Source: Aurantiochytrium sp. KH105 (taxonomy: Eukaryota > Sar > Bigyra > Thraustochytrida > Thraustochytriidae). Taken from it: a DNA stretch of 64,000 nucleotides. Under the pieces are notes generated by a model. That model was given only the letters and a program-made list of their open reading frames with translations, had not been told where the DNA came from and made no database searches. This document shows positions 18,139 to 29,401 of the stretch, piece after piece (position 1 is the first letter of the stretch; every line of letters begins with the position of its first letter). The position numbers were made by a program, and so were the translations under genes. The stretch is from contig BGKB01000101.1 of NCBI GenBank assembly GCA_003116975.1, positions 62,001 to 126,000 on the forward strand, in the 5' to 3' direction.

Positions 18139-21117
18139 TCAGACCCAGCGCTCCGGGTTCGAGTCCGTGTCAGAATGAACGCTTCGCGTGGCAAGAGTGC
18201 CGAGCACTCCCGGATGCACAGCAGAATTCGGCTCGGTGGCCTTGGTATACACCTTGTGCATGATGTCATGATAGTCATGATGGTCCTCGACGCACTTGAT
18301 GAACATGACGACGAGGTCTGACCACTGCGTAACAGTAGGATACTTTGCAGAAGTTTCGAGCAGAGTGAAGAAGTGATCCGTGCTAATGACGGTTCGGAAG
18401 GAATCGTCGAGGTCGAGAAGGGTCGCAAAGTTGTACAGGTTAGGCTGCTCGCAAAGAACAATGGCATCGACAATGCTCTTTACGTCTTCGAGCTCAAACT
18501 GGAGTTTCGAGCGCGTCATGGTGAAGACGAGGAACTCGGCCGCGTCCTCCGAATAGGACGGATCCGTGCAAGCCTGAAGCATGACCTTGACGAAAATATC
18601 GACGTCCGGGGCAGCGCCGCAATCCATGATGACATCGCCGGTCTCAATGGCTTCAGCAGCCATTGCAATAGCAAAAGCCTCATTCAGAGTCTCGCAAACG
18701 GTTTCGTCCGGTAAGTCACTGGGGATAAAATCAACAAGCATGGCAAAGGTGTCGGCACGGTTGTTTCGGGCCGCCATGGTGAGCAGGCTCGGGACAAGAA
18801 CGCGCAAATCGCTGCGTGCGGAAGAGAGTAGATGCTTGGCAATGAGCGTGTGGCCGCCCTTGGCAGCAAGACCGAGCGCCATGGCTTGCTCGTCGCCCGA
18901 GGCGCGGCGAGCGGTCTTGTTGCTGTGCGATCGGGCGGAACCACTCCTCTTTATCCGCGTCAGCCCGTTGCGCACCCGCGTCCAGGGCCAGCGACGACGC
19001 TGCGAAGACGAGGAGGATGAAGAGGAAGAGGAAGAAGATGCGGTTCCAGATTTGGCAGGACTTGCGTCACCATCCTCGTTGGAGTCCGCGGCAAGGGACT
19101 CAAAGTCGGCCAAATTGCCGAGCGAGCGCGATGAACCCGCGCTACCCCGAACAGGGCTCTCGAGAGGCATATCAAGTCCCAGGAACTGCTCGACGCCGAC
19201 CTCGAGAAGCGCCAGCGCACTATCGCGAGCGCTTTGCGGGTCAGCTTCTTCGAGAGTGTTGAGAAAGATCTTGTAGAGGTCCTGTACGCGTTGCTCGAGG
19301 GTCATGGCCGAGCCGCGACGCTCCTTTTCAATTTGTGCAAGGGCCTCAACGCCCCGCACAAAGGCCTCGCGATGCACGTAGCCTGGCGCAAGGGCCTCGT
19401 CAATGAGAATGTTGATGGCACGCGAGACGGTGTTCGTAGCCAGGTCCTCTGACGCAGCGTCCTCGATTGACGCCGCACTTGGAGCCCAGCGCGGTGCAAC
19501 GTGCGGTGGAGGTGGGGGCACGCGAGATGAATGTTCGACCTCGTCGTATTCCACGTCCATGTGATGGCGAACGAGAGAGCGACGACGCGCGCCATATTCG
19601 CGCATGCTCGATGCGTTAAGACAGGAGGTTTCGATCTCGGTGGCGTCGCTCATGTGCCTTCGCTTGTCGGTCACCGAACGGTCATGCGACGCGGTTCGGG
19701 AAAGACTCTTTGGAAATGCAGCAGAGGAGGATGACGAGGAAGAAGCGGAAGAAGAAGAAGAGGAAGACTCGTGTGTGATGAGCTGACGACGGGCGGCGCG
19801 TTGCACGTGAAGTTGGACAGCAGACCTTGCCGTATTTTGTGAGAGTGCGTGCGAGGATGCGGAGGCAAGGACGTTGCGGCGCCTTCGCAATCGTTTCGTG
19901 GCTGTAGCATCGAGCGCGCCCCAGTCCTCGCGAAGTTCGAGCTGCTCAAAGATCCATGCCACGGTTTCTTTGCGACCTCGCGAAGCAGCGCCCTTGAGTG
20001 CGACCGCGCATGCGGTGCGAAAGTCAGGCGAGTTGTCCTTGAGCTGGTGCAAAAAGTGGCTGAGGACCTGGTGCAAAGGATCGTTGACCTGCGCCGCCTG
20101 CGCGACTGCGGCCCAGTTGTGGAGACTCATGTCCGCCCCGTGATCGAGGAGCAGACGAACCATGCGAAGGTCGTTGTTCATCACGGCGGCAATAAGGGGG
20201 GTGCTCTTGGCAAAGGTGACGCGCAAGACGGGGCTCTTTACGAGCTTGGCGCCGCGAAAGGTCATGGCCACGCCCCACCACATGTACTGCGCCTCGCCGT
20301 CGCAGACGCTAGTGTTGGGATCGAGGCCACTTTTCAGCGCGAGGTCGACTAGTTCATGCGCGCTTTGGCGCGTGAGAGTGACTAATAAGATGCCTGGATG
20401 TTGGCCGCATTGGCAACTAGACATGTCGCCCTTGGACTCGTCGAAAATGGTGTCTGCGCCCTTGATGGATGCGCCGGCGGAGTCGAGAAGGAGACGCGTC
20501 ATGTCAGCGTTGCCGCTGAGCAGGGAAAATAAGAGACTTTCGTCGATGAGACGCTGGTTGATCTTTTGTCGCAAAAGATCGGCATTGGGGTCACTGGCGA
20601 GCTGACTCAGGACTTCGGCCATGAGTCCGAGGTCGTTGGACTTGCGTGAGAGTATGAATTGCGTCTTGAGCCTCTCTGCGAGCGTTTCGAGAGACTGCTG
20701 CGCGGGGCTTCCTCGTCTTCGCGGGCGTCTCTCCTTGAGCTTGAAGGCTGGTCTGTGGCCGCTGGATTTCATGGACGAGAGTTCGCTCAGACGGGCCAAG
20801 TGGCCGGTCGTGTCGGAGAAGGCTGCGGCGCTGTGGGCTGCGGCGTCTGGGTCCCTTTCGTCGGGGCCTTCTGCCAAACAGATTTCGGAGACAGCATCGA
20901 CGGCGTCGGCCATTTCGTTATCGCGAGCAAGGTCATCAAAGACGTCCTCGAGACCGTATTTCCCGTAGACGGCTGCGAAGCTTTTCTCTGGAAAGTGCAC
21001 GTGGCGGCGTCGTCTCCTTCCTCCCGCTCCGCCATGTGCGCCTGTATATCTTCGGGTTGTGCTCGCCATGCTGAGCGCGCGAGGAGCTCTCAGCGTGTCA
21101 GATTCCAAGTCGAGCAA
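18139..21117 (-). CDS. Large ankyrin-repeat-containing protein, function unknown
   Basis: The 992-residue protein has a basic N-terminus (GGRRRRRHVHFPEKS at about 33-47). A region with degenerate ankyrin repeats follows at roughly residues 185-335, including NADMTRLLLDSAGA and STPLIAAVMNNDLRMVRLLLDHGADMS. Poly-Ser tracts occur near 445-465 and again near 690. A second helical-repeat region at about 735-950 includes GLAAKGGHTLIAKHLL, another ankyrin-like unit. Ankyrin folds bind proteins, so a scaffold role is likely, but no catalytic domain, membrane segment or targeting signal is seen. A second Met at about residue 17 (MASTTRRYTG) could be the true start. The poly-Ser tracts are coded by mixed Ser codons and look like slippage-prone expansions. 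The real-gene call rests on the long uninterrupted frame and repeat structure. Confidence 0.8.
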   Translation of the reverse strand: MLDLESDTLRAPRALSMASTTRRYTGAHGGAGGRRRRRHVHFPEKSFAAVYGKYGLEDVFDDLARDNEMADAVDAVSEICLAEGPDERDPDAAAHSAAAFSDTTGHLARLSELSSMKSSGHRPAFKLKERRPRRRGSPAQQSLETLAERLKTQFILSRKSNDLGLMAEVLSQLASDPNADLLRQKINQRLIDESLLFSLLSGNADMTRLLLDSAGASIKGADTIFDESKGDMSSCQCGQHPGILLVTLTRQSAHELVDLALKSGLDPNTSVCDGEAQYMWWGVAMTFRGAKLVKSPVLRVTFAKSTPLIAAVMNNDLRMVRLLLDHGADMSLHNWAAVAQAAQVNDPLHQVLSHFLHQLKDNSPDFRTACAVALKGAASRGRKETVAWIFEQLELREDWGALDATATKRLRRRRNVLASASSHALSQNTARSAVQLHVQRAARRQLITHESSSSSSSASSSSSSSAAFPKSLSRTASHDRSVTDKRRHMSDATEIETSCLNASSMREYGARRRSLVRHHMDVEYDEVEHSSRVPPPPPHVAPRWAPSAASIEDAASEDLATNTVSRAINILIDEALAPGYVHREAFVRGVEALAQIEKERRGSAMTLEQRVQDLYKIFLNTLEEADPQSARDSALALLEVGVEQFLGLDMPLESPVRGSAGSSRSLGNLADFESLAADSNEDGDASPAKSGTASSSSSSSSSSSSQRRRWPWTRVRNGLTRIKRSGSARSHSNKTARRASGDEQAMALGLAAKGGHTLIAKHLLSSARSDLRVLVPSLLTMAARNNRADTFAMLVDFIPSDLPDETVCETLNEAFAIAMAAEAIETGDVIMDCGAAPDVDIFVKVMLQACTDPSYSEDAAEFLVFTMTRSKLQFELEDVKSIVDAIVLCEQPNLYNFATLLDLDDSFRTVISTDHFFTLLETSAKYPTVTQWSDLVVMFIKCVEDHHDYHDIMHKVYTKATEPNSAVHPGVLGTLATRSVHSDTDSNPERWV

Positions 21118-21149
21118 GAGAAGCAGCTAGAAGAAAGAGGCAGAGCGAG

Positions 21150-21152
21150 CAC

Positions 21153-21187
<35 letters not shown>

Positions 21188-21189
21188 TG
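21150..21189. repeat. (GCGT)n tetranucleotide microsatellite
   Basis: About nine GCGT units lie roughly 30 bp upstream of the large ankyrin gene start on the minus strand, in its 5' leader. Alternating purine/pyrimidine makes it Z-DNA-prone. Confidence 0.85.
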
Positions 21190-22278
21190 TGCAAACGGGC
21201 TGTCGCGCGTGTCCTCGGCCCTAAACCCTTTCCTCGACTTTGTTCTCCGCTCCGGGCTGGGAGAAAGTCTGCGTCCGTCCACGCGGCTCCTACCGCGCGC
21301 AGAGACGCTGCGCTGCGCTGCGCCGCGCCGCGCTACAAGGTCTGGTCTCTGTCTACCCTCCTCCGTTTCCACCACGGAATCGATGTGGCGCCCTGGGGCT
21401 CGTGCACGTGCCGCAGATCCTCGACCTTCCAGCCAGATCCTCGATCTGCGCGCGGCGCCTCCCAGAATCCCAGGATATCCTCGCCGCGGCCGGGCGCGTG
21501 CGCGGCCCTGCTTGGCGACGGGGCCGGCCTGGCCGGGCCCCTCCCTCCCTCTCGCTCCCGCCTCCTCCTCGCCTCCTCCTCCGCCGCCGGCCGCGCCCCG
21601 AGCCGCGGGCCTCGCCTCCGCAGACGCGCGGCGCAGCGCGGCGCAGCGGAGCGGAAGGCGCCGCACTGCCCTGCCCTGCGCTGCACTGCACTGCGATGGA
21701 AAGGACTGGAATGGAACGAGATGGAATGAGATGCAATGGACTTCTGGGCGCCTTCGAACAGCGCTCCCTCGCTCCCGAGGCCGAGACGCCCTGCGGCGGC
21801 GGGCGCGGCCTGCGGCAGCGGCGGCGCGCTCTGGGCGCGCGGCGCGCGGCGCGCGCGAGGGCAGCGAGGCAGGCGGCGCGGTGGGCGCGCGAGCGGGCGG
21901 GCGCGCGGGCGAGCGAGCGAGCGGACCGGACGCGGGCCCGTTTCCTTTTTGGCGGCCCGTCGCGGCCCGCCTGGATGGGGGATAAGCGCACTCCTCTGCA
22001 GAGGACGCACGCACGCACGCACCGCGCTCTTTGTTTCTTGCTTTCTTTGTTGCCCCGGCCGCTGCGCTGCGTATGGACTGAGAGTGAGACGATCGCCCGT
22101 CCGAGTCGTGCCGCTGCGCTCACGGCGCTGCTGCCGCCTCACCGAGCGTCAGGCAGTTCGGGCTGCGCGAGGAGCGCTGGAATCGAGGAGGATTGGATGT
22201 TCGGAGCAGAGGCTGAATGAAGATAGATGCAGATGCGAGCACAAAGCGGGCATTACGAGAGCAAGCAACTTGACAGTA

Positions 22279-22279
22279 A

Positions 22280-22313
<34 letters not shown>
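22279..22313. repeat. (AAGC)n tetranucleotide microsatellite
   Basis: About eight AAGC units, the same unit as the tracts near 8250 and 14303. Confidence 0.85.
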
Positions 22314-22315
<2 letters not shown>

Positions 22316-23557
22316 GCGTGAAGGAGCCAAGGATACACCCCTTCAGTGGCCATGGACGACGGACGGACGATCGCCTGGTCGATGGATCGATGGTTGCCAT
22401 GGAGCCAGGAGCGATGGACAAAGAGCGATCAGCGATCGAGAAAAAGACGAACAAGTGGAGGAGATGAATGGTGGATGTGCGCGGCCTGCCAGCCAGCCGG
22501 CCAGCCTGGGCAGCCATGTGCAAATGCGCTCTGTGAAACGTAGTAGCCTGGCTGGCGGCAGCTGAAAAGAGGTATAGAAACATACGAGCCAACGCGAGCA
22601 TCTGGCTGCATCTACAGCCGGCTGACAAACAGCATGTGTGCGTAGTACAGGCCCGGCCCCCGGAAAGTCTTGTGCACACCTCGTCATCGTCGTCGTCTTC
22701 TTCTCCACCACCATCGCCACCGCCTCCGCCGCCACGGTTGGTCCTCTTTCTTGTGACCGCGAAGTGGTGGCTGGTGCTCGCCAAAGTCCGTCGCCTGCCA
22801 GCCTCTGATTGGTTCGCAACCCTTGCACGTGCTCGCTGCAGCCAAAAGCAGCGAGCACCCCAGGCGAGTACGGGACAGCGACGCACGCCCTGCCCTTGAC
22901 GCCGCCGCGGCAGGACACGGGCAAGGAAAGCAGACCCGTGCTGCTTGCTCCCAGGCTGCCGCAGAAAGCAGAGCGCCCCGCGGAAGGCCGCGCCCTACCA
23001 CGGAGAGCTTTTGCGCGCAACAGCGAGCTGCAGCTGCAGCTACACTGCACCGCACTGCGTGCTGGTGGTGGTTGTGCTGGTGCCTCACATCATCAATGCG
23101 CGCAAAGCAAGCTGCACGGCGGCGAACAGCAAAGATGCGACCAAGAAGAGGTTCCAGAGGTACGAGCCCGGTGGAGCGGGCGTCCTCGTCCGTCGAGCGA
23201 GGGGTCCGCACGGGGATGGACTGGGCGCGTGTGCGGCGTGTGTGCCGGTCGGGAGGACCCGTCGGGGTCAACTGAGTGCGCGCGGACCGCGCGTTTGGAC
23301 CGAGGGCGGATGCGGGATGTGCAGGGTGTCGCGACCGTTCACGGATCAGTCTCGATGCTTCGTTTGTTCGATGGCATGCAAGTGTCCGCGCAGTCCCGGA
23401 TCCTGCGATTGGCAGCCTTGTTCGTCGAGAGGTTGAACGCAGTATTCAGAGGTCGCGGGGAACGGCGATGCGGCGGACAGTTTGTCGTTCCATGAATCCG
23501 CTGCTGCCGCTGCGAGAGTAGCGAGATTTTGATTTGCTTTGGCCCCAGAACTGAACG

Positions 23558-23561
<4 letters not shown>

Positions 23562-23589
<28 letters not shown>
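23562..23589. repeat. (GA)n dinucleotide microsatellite
   Basis: About fourteen GA units in gene-free DNA. Confidence 0.85.
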
Positions 23590-25781
23590 TGTACATGCCG
23601 CTACGTCGCTGCCGCTGGTTCTTTCGATTCTGCAGCGAGGGTTTGTGCACACTTAGTTGCACATGGCGAACTTCAACTTGAAGGAACCAGTCCGGAACGC
23701 AGCGTGGGTTGGCTGTGTAGCTGCAGCTGCTGCTGCTGCTGTCGCCGTTGCCGTTGCCGTCGCCGTCGCGTGCGTGCGTGCGCGCCTGGTCGGTCTTTGG
23801 GATGTGGGTCTGAAGGAGGGTCAGTGACATTACATTGCGTGCTCTTGCTGTTGATCCTGACGTCGCCCTGGCGCACGACGGCAAAGCGAACGCCATGGAA
23901 TTCCCGCACTCTGTGCTGCTGCTGCTCGTAGGGAAAGGTCAGCAGCAATGGCACCATACCAGCCAGGCCTGATCAGTTCGAAACTCTGCCTTTCTTGATA
24001 TAGTCAGTTAGGAAGGCATCGACCGAATTGTCCCTCTTGTTTTGTTCCTCTTTTTGTCCGTCTCCTTTTTTGTCCTTTTCGTTTGTTTCTTCGCGCCTTG
24101 AGCCTCGCGTTTTGGATCATCAATCAATCGATCGATCGACGAACCTCTATTATGACACAGCACTTGCCCCGGACAGGTCTTGAACGCTTCTTCGTCTCCT
24201 TCTCCTTCTCATTCTGCGCCGCCCCGCTTCGCCTGGCGTGGTGCAGTGGCGGTGCGCGCTCACTGACGGGCCTCGCCGGCACGCACGCCCGCCCGCTGCC
24301 GGTTGTCGTCCCCACAACGATTGACGTGCACCGCGATGCGAACGACGGCCCGCAGCACAGAGCCGGGGCGGCGACGACAATCTCGCGGCGCGAACAGAGA
24401 AGCTTCGCGGCGAGGAAGCCTGGGGAACAGCGAGGCTTCCGCGGTGACGCGCTTGCTGAAGGGCGGCCACTGCACCTCTGCGCAACCCTTTTTCCGTCGG
24501 CTTTCGGGACATCGGGACGACGGACAGACGTAGCCGAGCCGAGGTGCCGTGCCGAGGCGACATTGGTGCTCTCAGATTTGCGCTGCTGCCGCGTGCCGAG
24601 AGCCGGGACGTGGCCAGCTTGGACAAAAGGTGCACCGGCCTGCACGAGCCGCACCCGACTGGCGGGCCGGTGAGCGGGCGAGCGGCAGCGGGTCCGTTGG
24701 ACGGCGCGACCAGCCAGCAGCAGCACGACAGCTCGGGTCCCGGCGGCCGGGGTCTCGGGTGCCGGGCGCTTATTCCCCGCACTGCGACCTCGCTACTTTT
24801 GCGTCTGGCTGTTTTTCCTCTCTTTACGGTTAGTTATTTTTAACCCGCCAACCGACTGGCCATCTGCCAGCCACAGTGGCCTCTGGCCTGCGCGCGCCGC
24901 CACCGTGGTCGCGATCGCATTGCGCAGCAGTAGCAGCAGCAGCTGCGCGTCGCGGGGCACGTTACGCTGCTGCCACTGCTGTCTGCTGCTGCTGCTGCCT
25001 GTCTGTCTGTCTGTCTGGCTGGCAGGCTGGAGGCGCCGCGCCGTGCCACGCTGTGCCTTGGTGGTCGTGATGGTTGCCGGGGCTGGCTGGCTGGCTGGCT
25101 GGGGAGTTCTCGTGATGCCATGTCGCCGCGAGTCAACGTTCACGGAATGACGCCAAGACGATCCCGGGCGGATAGACGGCGCGGAGAGGGAGGGAGGGAG
25201 GGAACAGCGAAATGGCGCGAAGACCGAGGCCAGAACGGCAGGGGCTCGCGAACTTGGCGCGCCTTGTTCACTGCACTCACTGCACGGCGCCAGGGCCCGC
25301 GAGGGAGACCGAGACGGGCGACGGTGGTTGGTTAGATAGATTGACGTGCGTGAGGTGCGTGCGGCCAATGAGAGCGGCGAACGAGGAAGCCGCGGTAGGG
25401 GCCCCTAGGCGGTCTCTAGGCGCGGAGACAGCGAGCGCCGGCTTGCGCAAGTTTGGCCGAGGCCGCCGTCGTCACCCGCGGCGCCGCGGTGAGGGCGCGG
25501 GCGACAGCGACGTTGGCCGCGCGGCGCCACGTCACGGCCGACAGCGGCGCCGCGCCGTGCCGTGCGAGGCGAGCAAGGCGCGGCTGGACATGACTCGAGG
25601 CGCGTGAGGCGCTCCCGGGCGCGACAGCTGACACGAGTGACGCTCTGTCCGGAGTCGTGCCGCTGTCGATCGCGAAGAAAGGCAACGCGACGCGGCGGCG
25701 GGCCGGGAGGAAGAAGGGCCGCTGCTCGAGCACGAGGGCGCGAGGGTGACCTGAGAGAAGGAAGAGGGAACGAGCGAAAAG

Positions 25782-25815
<34 letters not shown>

Positions 25816-25966
25816 GGAAAGCGACGGCACATGAGCCAGCCATTGCGCAAGCAGGAGGGCGAGCCGGGGGCAGACAGAGAAGGGCCGAACCCGGAACAAG
25901 GGCGAGGGAGGAGGCGCGGGCCTCGGGCGGGCAGAACCCGAACGAGGCAGACAAGACGGAGAGATC

Positions 25967-26009
<43 letters not shown>

Positions 26010-26060
26010 GACGCAGTAGCAGCGAGACGCAGTAGCAGCAGCGAGACGCAGCAGCGAGCG
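25967..26060. repeat. (CAG)n trinucleotide tract plus GCGAGACGCAGTA repeats
   Basis: About thirteen CAG units (25969-26007) are followed by three degenerate copies of a GCGAGACGCAG unit. It lies about 120-200 bp before the gene at 26180, in its likely 5' leader. Confidence 0.85.
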
Positions 26061-26179
26061 CAGACGCGAAGCGGAGCGAGGCGACGCGAAAGAAACGAAA
26101 GAGGACGACAAGGACCGAGTCCGGATCTGGCACAGCGAGCACGAGCTGGCCAAAGACAGACAGAGAACCGGCAGGAGAG

Positions 26180-26707
26180 ATGCTCACGCAGTGCTCGAGG
26201 AGAGGCGCGGCGCAGCACTACAAGATGAACAGCTTCATGCACAAGATCGGCCTGCACAAGCTCGGGAGCAAGCGGCCGCTGTCCTCGACGGCGCCCGCCC
26301 CCGCGGCCAAGTGCGTGCCCGACATGACCAAGGCCGGTGTCGCCACTAGCGGCGCCTCGCCTTTTGCCAAGTCGGCCGCAGACTCGATGAAGACCACGGC
26401 ATCCTCGCACATGCGAGCCTCCTCGTCCGTCAAGCGCCCCGGCGTCAAGTTCGCGGTGCAGTTCCCCCAAGAAGACGACGAGGCCAAGGCCAACAACAAC
26501 GAGATTGCCCACAACGGCAGCAACAGCTCTAGCAGCACCAGCGCCAGCAGTGACGGAAACGACGAGGAGTCCAAGGTTTCTGCCGAGGAGTCCAAGGGCG
26601 TCCAGTTCAACCAGCGCGTCAAGGTTTTTGTCTACAAGCTGAGCGACGAAGAGCTCACGTGGAAGCGCGAGAACAACGCCACGCGGCTTGACCTTAGCGT
26701 CATGTAA
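26180..26707 (+). CDS. Small protein with C-terminal VQF...VKV motif; possible PP1-docking protein
   Basis: The 175-residue protein is mostly disordered, with Ser/Thr/Ala-rich and Asn/Ser-rich linkers. It has two conserved-looking patches: VKFAVQFPQEDDE at about 95-107 and, near the C-terminus, KGVQFNQRVKVFVYKLSDEEL (split here for length: KGVQF, then NQRVKVFVYKLSDEEL). The pattern V.F...V.V....LSxEE..W resembles a short segment I know from many stramenopile proteins, often written as V.F...VKVR.......E...W. KGVQF also fits the RVxF docking consensus for protein phosphatase 1. Neither match proves function. The first Met (26180) is used; a second at 26225 (context CAAGATG) is equally plausible. 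A CAG tract lies in the leader. No signal peptide or membrane segment. Confidence 0.6.
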   Translation: MLTQCSRRGAAQHYKMNSFMHKIGLHKLGSKRPLSSTAPAPAAKCVPDMTKAGVATSGASPFAKSAADSMKTTASSHMRASSSVKRPGVKFAVQFPQEDDEAKANNNEIAHNGSNSSSSTSASSDGNDEESKVSAEESKGVQFNQRVKVFVYKLSDEELTWKRENNATRLDLSVM

Positions 26708-29401
26708 AAGCGCAAGGCGTACCTGTTCTTCTTCTTCTTTAAGTTCAACAGCACAGCACTCTCGTACTGTATCATACACACAAACACAGTCGAACCAAGA
26801 AAAAGAAAGAAAGAAAGAAAACCAATGATCGCAACATAGATGCGCTCAAGCAAACAAGCAAGCGGCCAGGTGTGCGGCAGCGGGTTGCGTCGTCCGAAGA
26901 GCACAGGCCACGGGGAGGCCTCGCCCTTCTTTTTTTTGTAAAACCGACCCCGCTGACTGATTGACCGACGGATCGATTGATCGATCCGTGAATCGCAGTC
27001 GACCGCCCTCCTTGCGCCGCTGCCGCTGTCGTCCGTCCTCGCGAAAGCAACGACGGAGCCCGGCTCGCCTTCCGATCCGCGACCTCTCGTCCGCCAATCA
27101 ACGGCGAAGTGGAAGAGGAGGAAAAAAAAAAGGCTCATCGAACGATGACGCCGCGCTGTCCGCAGCAGGGCAGGTTGAACTGACCGCGACAAACTTCGCA
27201 GCCAGTCGCCGCTCTCCTCCAACAGCGCCACGGGCCACCTCGTCTTATCTAAAATAACTACTAAAAGTAAACTACCCAACCAATCAATCATCATTTTTGA
27301 CTATTCTTATCTTGTTCTTGTTCTCATCATCTATTCATTCATCCACTTCTCTTATTTATACCCTCGCGAGTTTGTGCGAGACGAGACCATTCTTCATGCG
27401 GTTCCCTTCCCTTCATTCCGGCCTGCAGCCACTGCCAGCACAGCAGCACGCGGAGCCTTCCCTATCACACCAGCTGCACCGCACTGCTCTCAGGCTCAGA
27501 CTGTCGCAACGTCTCCCTGCAGTGCAGCTCCGTCTCTCTGTCCGCCGCAGCCCCAACCTCGTGCACAACTTGACGGTGACGGTGACCTGAAATGGGCCTG
27601 ACCGGACCCAAGAGAAGAATGCAAGAGCACGCACACTCTTCGCCAGACTTTCCATGGTTGGCCAAAAGGGCAGCAGCTGCAGCATGTTGTGGCCAGCCGT
27701 CACCGTACGTACAAATTACAGCCCTTTTGCAAACCACCGTCTGCTCTGCTATGCTCTGCTCTGCTCTGCTCCGCTGGACCTCTTCTCCCGTGCCATCCAT
27801 CTTCTCCGCCGTCAGGGGCTGTCTTCCTGGCAGAGTGATACGAGCCTCGTGGCGTAGCATTGGCATGACATGGCATGGCCAATCATGATGGGGTCAGCCT
27901 CGGCTTGGGAGTTGAGCGCCTTGCATCCAGCCGTTCAGCCCTCGTCCGCCGGGATCGCCGTCGTGATGGGACCTCGCCGCGCCGCCGGAGCCGCCGCGCT
28001 CCGAGTGAGGCATCGGCGCGGCATCAACGGCCGAGGACCGAGGACTGACTGGCCGAGAGCGAGCGCGAGAGCCTGGGAGAGAGGCGGGACGGGCGGGCGG
28101 GGTCCCTCCCTCATAAGCTGGCTGGCCTTCGAAGGGAATTTCGGTTGACTGTGACCTCTGCCCTGCTGCCTTATCTTGCCAACTGGTTGAAGCCAAGCCA
28201 AGCCAAGCCAGGCCAGGCCAAGCCAAGCTCCCCAAGCCCGACGACGCAAGAAGGGCTGTCGATCTCGGCTCAGGATTGGAAGTCGAAGAGCGCGACGACG
28301 ACTGCGAGCGAGGGGCGTTTTTTCCTCGCGGTCCTGGTGGCAGAAAATCGGCAGGGCCAGCTGCAGCCACCACTCCAGTTGAACTTGATCAGCCACAACA
28401 CACCACCAGCCAAAAAAAGTCATGGCCAAGTTCAAGCTGCAGCTGCACTGGCAGGCGAGGAAAGCCTGACTGGCGCCGAAAGGCAGGAAAGCACAGGCAA
28501 TCCGCGCGTGCAATTCAGACGTGGACGCGGGCGCGGCAAAGCTGGCTGGCGCTGAGCTCGCCGCCAAAACCCGAGGCTGATGGCTCCCGAGTTGCGAGTC
28601 GTGAACATCTGCCTGTTTACTATACGCTCTGCCGCGCCGTGCCGAGCGCACCGCGGGGAGCTGACCCCGGCATTCCGCGAACTGTGGAATTCAGAGACCG
28701 CCCTGAGAGAAAAAAATGGGCGCAAAAAAAACTTTCATTCAGAAAAAAAAAAAAAGTCGCCCGCCACACCACTGCCAGTTCGCTCAGAGCACCATCATTA
28801 TAGGCTAACAGTAACCATGGTAAATGCACCACAAAATAAAAAGAATAAAAACACCTATCTTTGCACACAAGTCGCTGTCGCGTGCACGAACGAAGTCGTT
28901 CATCAGTCAGCCATGCCACGGCATCCTCGTATACAAGAGCGGCTGTACGCGCTACAAAACGTGCAGCAAGCTGAAGCTGACATCGTCCAAATGTCTTTCA
29001 TAGCCAATGACTGCAGTGCAGACACCAAAATGCAAGATCAGCGTGAAGCCACCACGACTTGTCAGTCGTTGTTCTCAGGCTTGCAATGTGACTGATCGAA
29101 AAGTTCTCGCATTCTTAACTACGCACACCACGCGAACGTCTGAGACGTATACACTAAAGCATACATATGAATTATGTCTACAATAATGTAGACGAAAGAA
29201 AATGCCTCTCGCACGCACAACTTGGTCGGCACCAAGTAGCCAGATCGTACAAGGGCGGCCGGCACCCGCGTGTGCGACCGTACCCTCGCGCTGCACGCGT
29301 GCGCTGACGCGCCGGCCGACCGATCGGCGCTCACTCGCGCTCGCGCACGCCGGCACGCGCGTACTTCAAACACCGACGCCAACGAGGAAACGCGAGGAAC
29401 C
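26708..29401. other. Intergenic region between the small gene and UNC50
   Basis: This 2.7-kb gap lies between two genes on the same strand. It holds an AGCCA pentamer run at about 28192-28232, a CTCTG pentamer run near 27745-27772, A-rich tracts near 28728-28755 and several TGACTG words. The frame at 28580-29095 (171 codons) has no recognisable feature and I do not call it a gene. Confidence 0.45.
28192..28232. repeat. (AGCCA)n pentanucleotide microsatellite
   Basis: Eight or so AAGCC/AGGCC units with A/G variation. Confidence 0.8.

Larger units (their letters stand above)
21118..26179. other. Five-kilobase gene-free GC-rich region between divergent genes
   Basis: This region lies between the starts of two genes pointing away from each other and is too long to be promoter alone. 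It contains tetramer runs (GCGT near 21152, AAGC at 22279-22313), a (GA)n tract at 23562-23589, CTG-rich runs and CCTGG/GGCT words. Reading both strands gave only Arg/Ala/Gly/Pro/Ser-rich overlapping frames with no recognisable domain. A non-coding RNA or an intron-rich gene cannot be excluded by eye. I found no tRNA, rRNA or transposase signature. Confidence 0.45.

Noticed and set aside
18139-18170. GGGTTCGAGTCC, a match to a tRNA B box
   Set aside because: It lies inside the 3' end of a long coding frame on the other strand, no A box or foldable acceptor stem was found upstream, and one 11-base match is expected by chance.
22809-23495. A 228-codon plus-strand frame in the 5-kb spacer
   Set aside because: No domain, unusual composition and overlap with frames on the other strand.
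28580-29095. A 171-codon frame upstream of UNC50
   Set aside because: No recognisable motif, contains poly-Lys from an A run, and ends close to UNC50 without relation.
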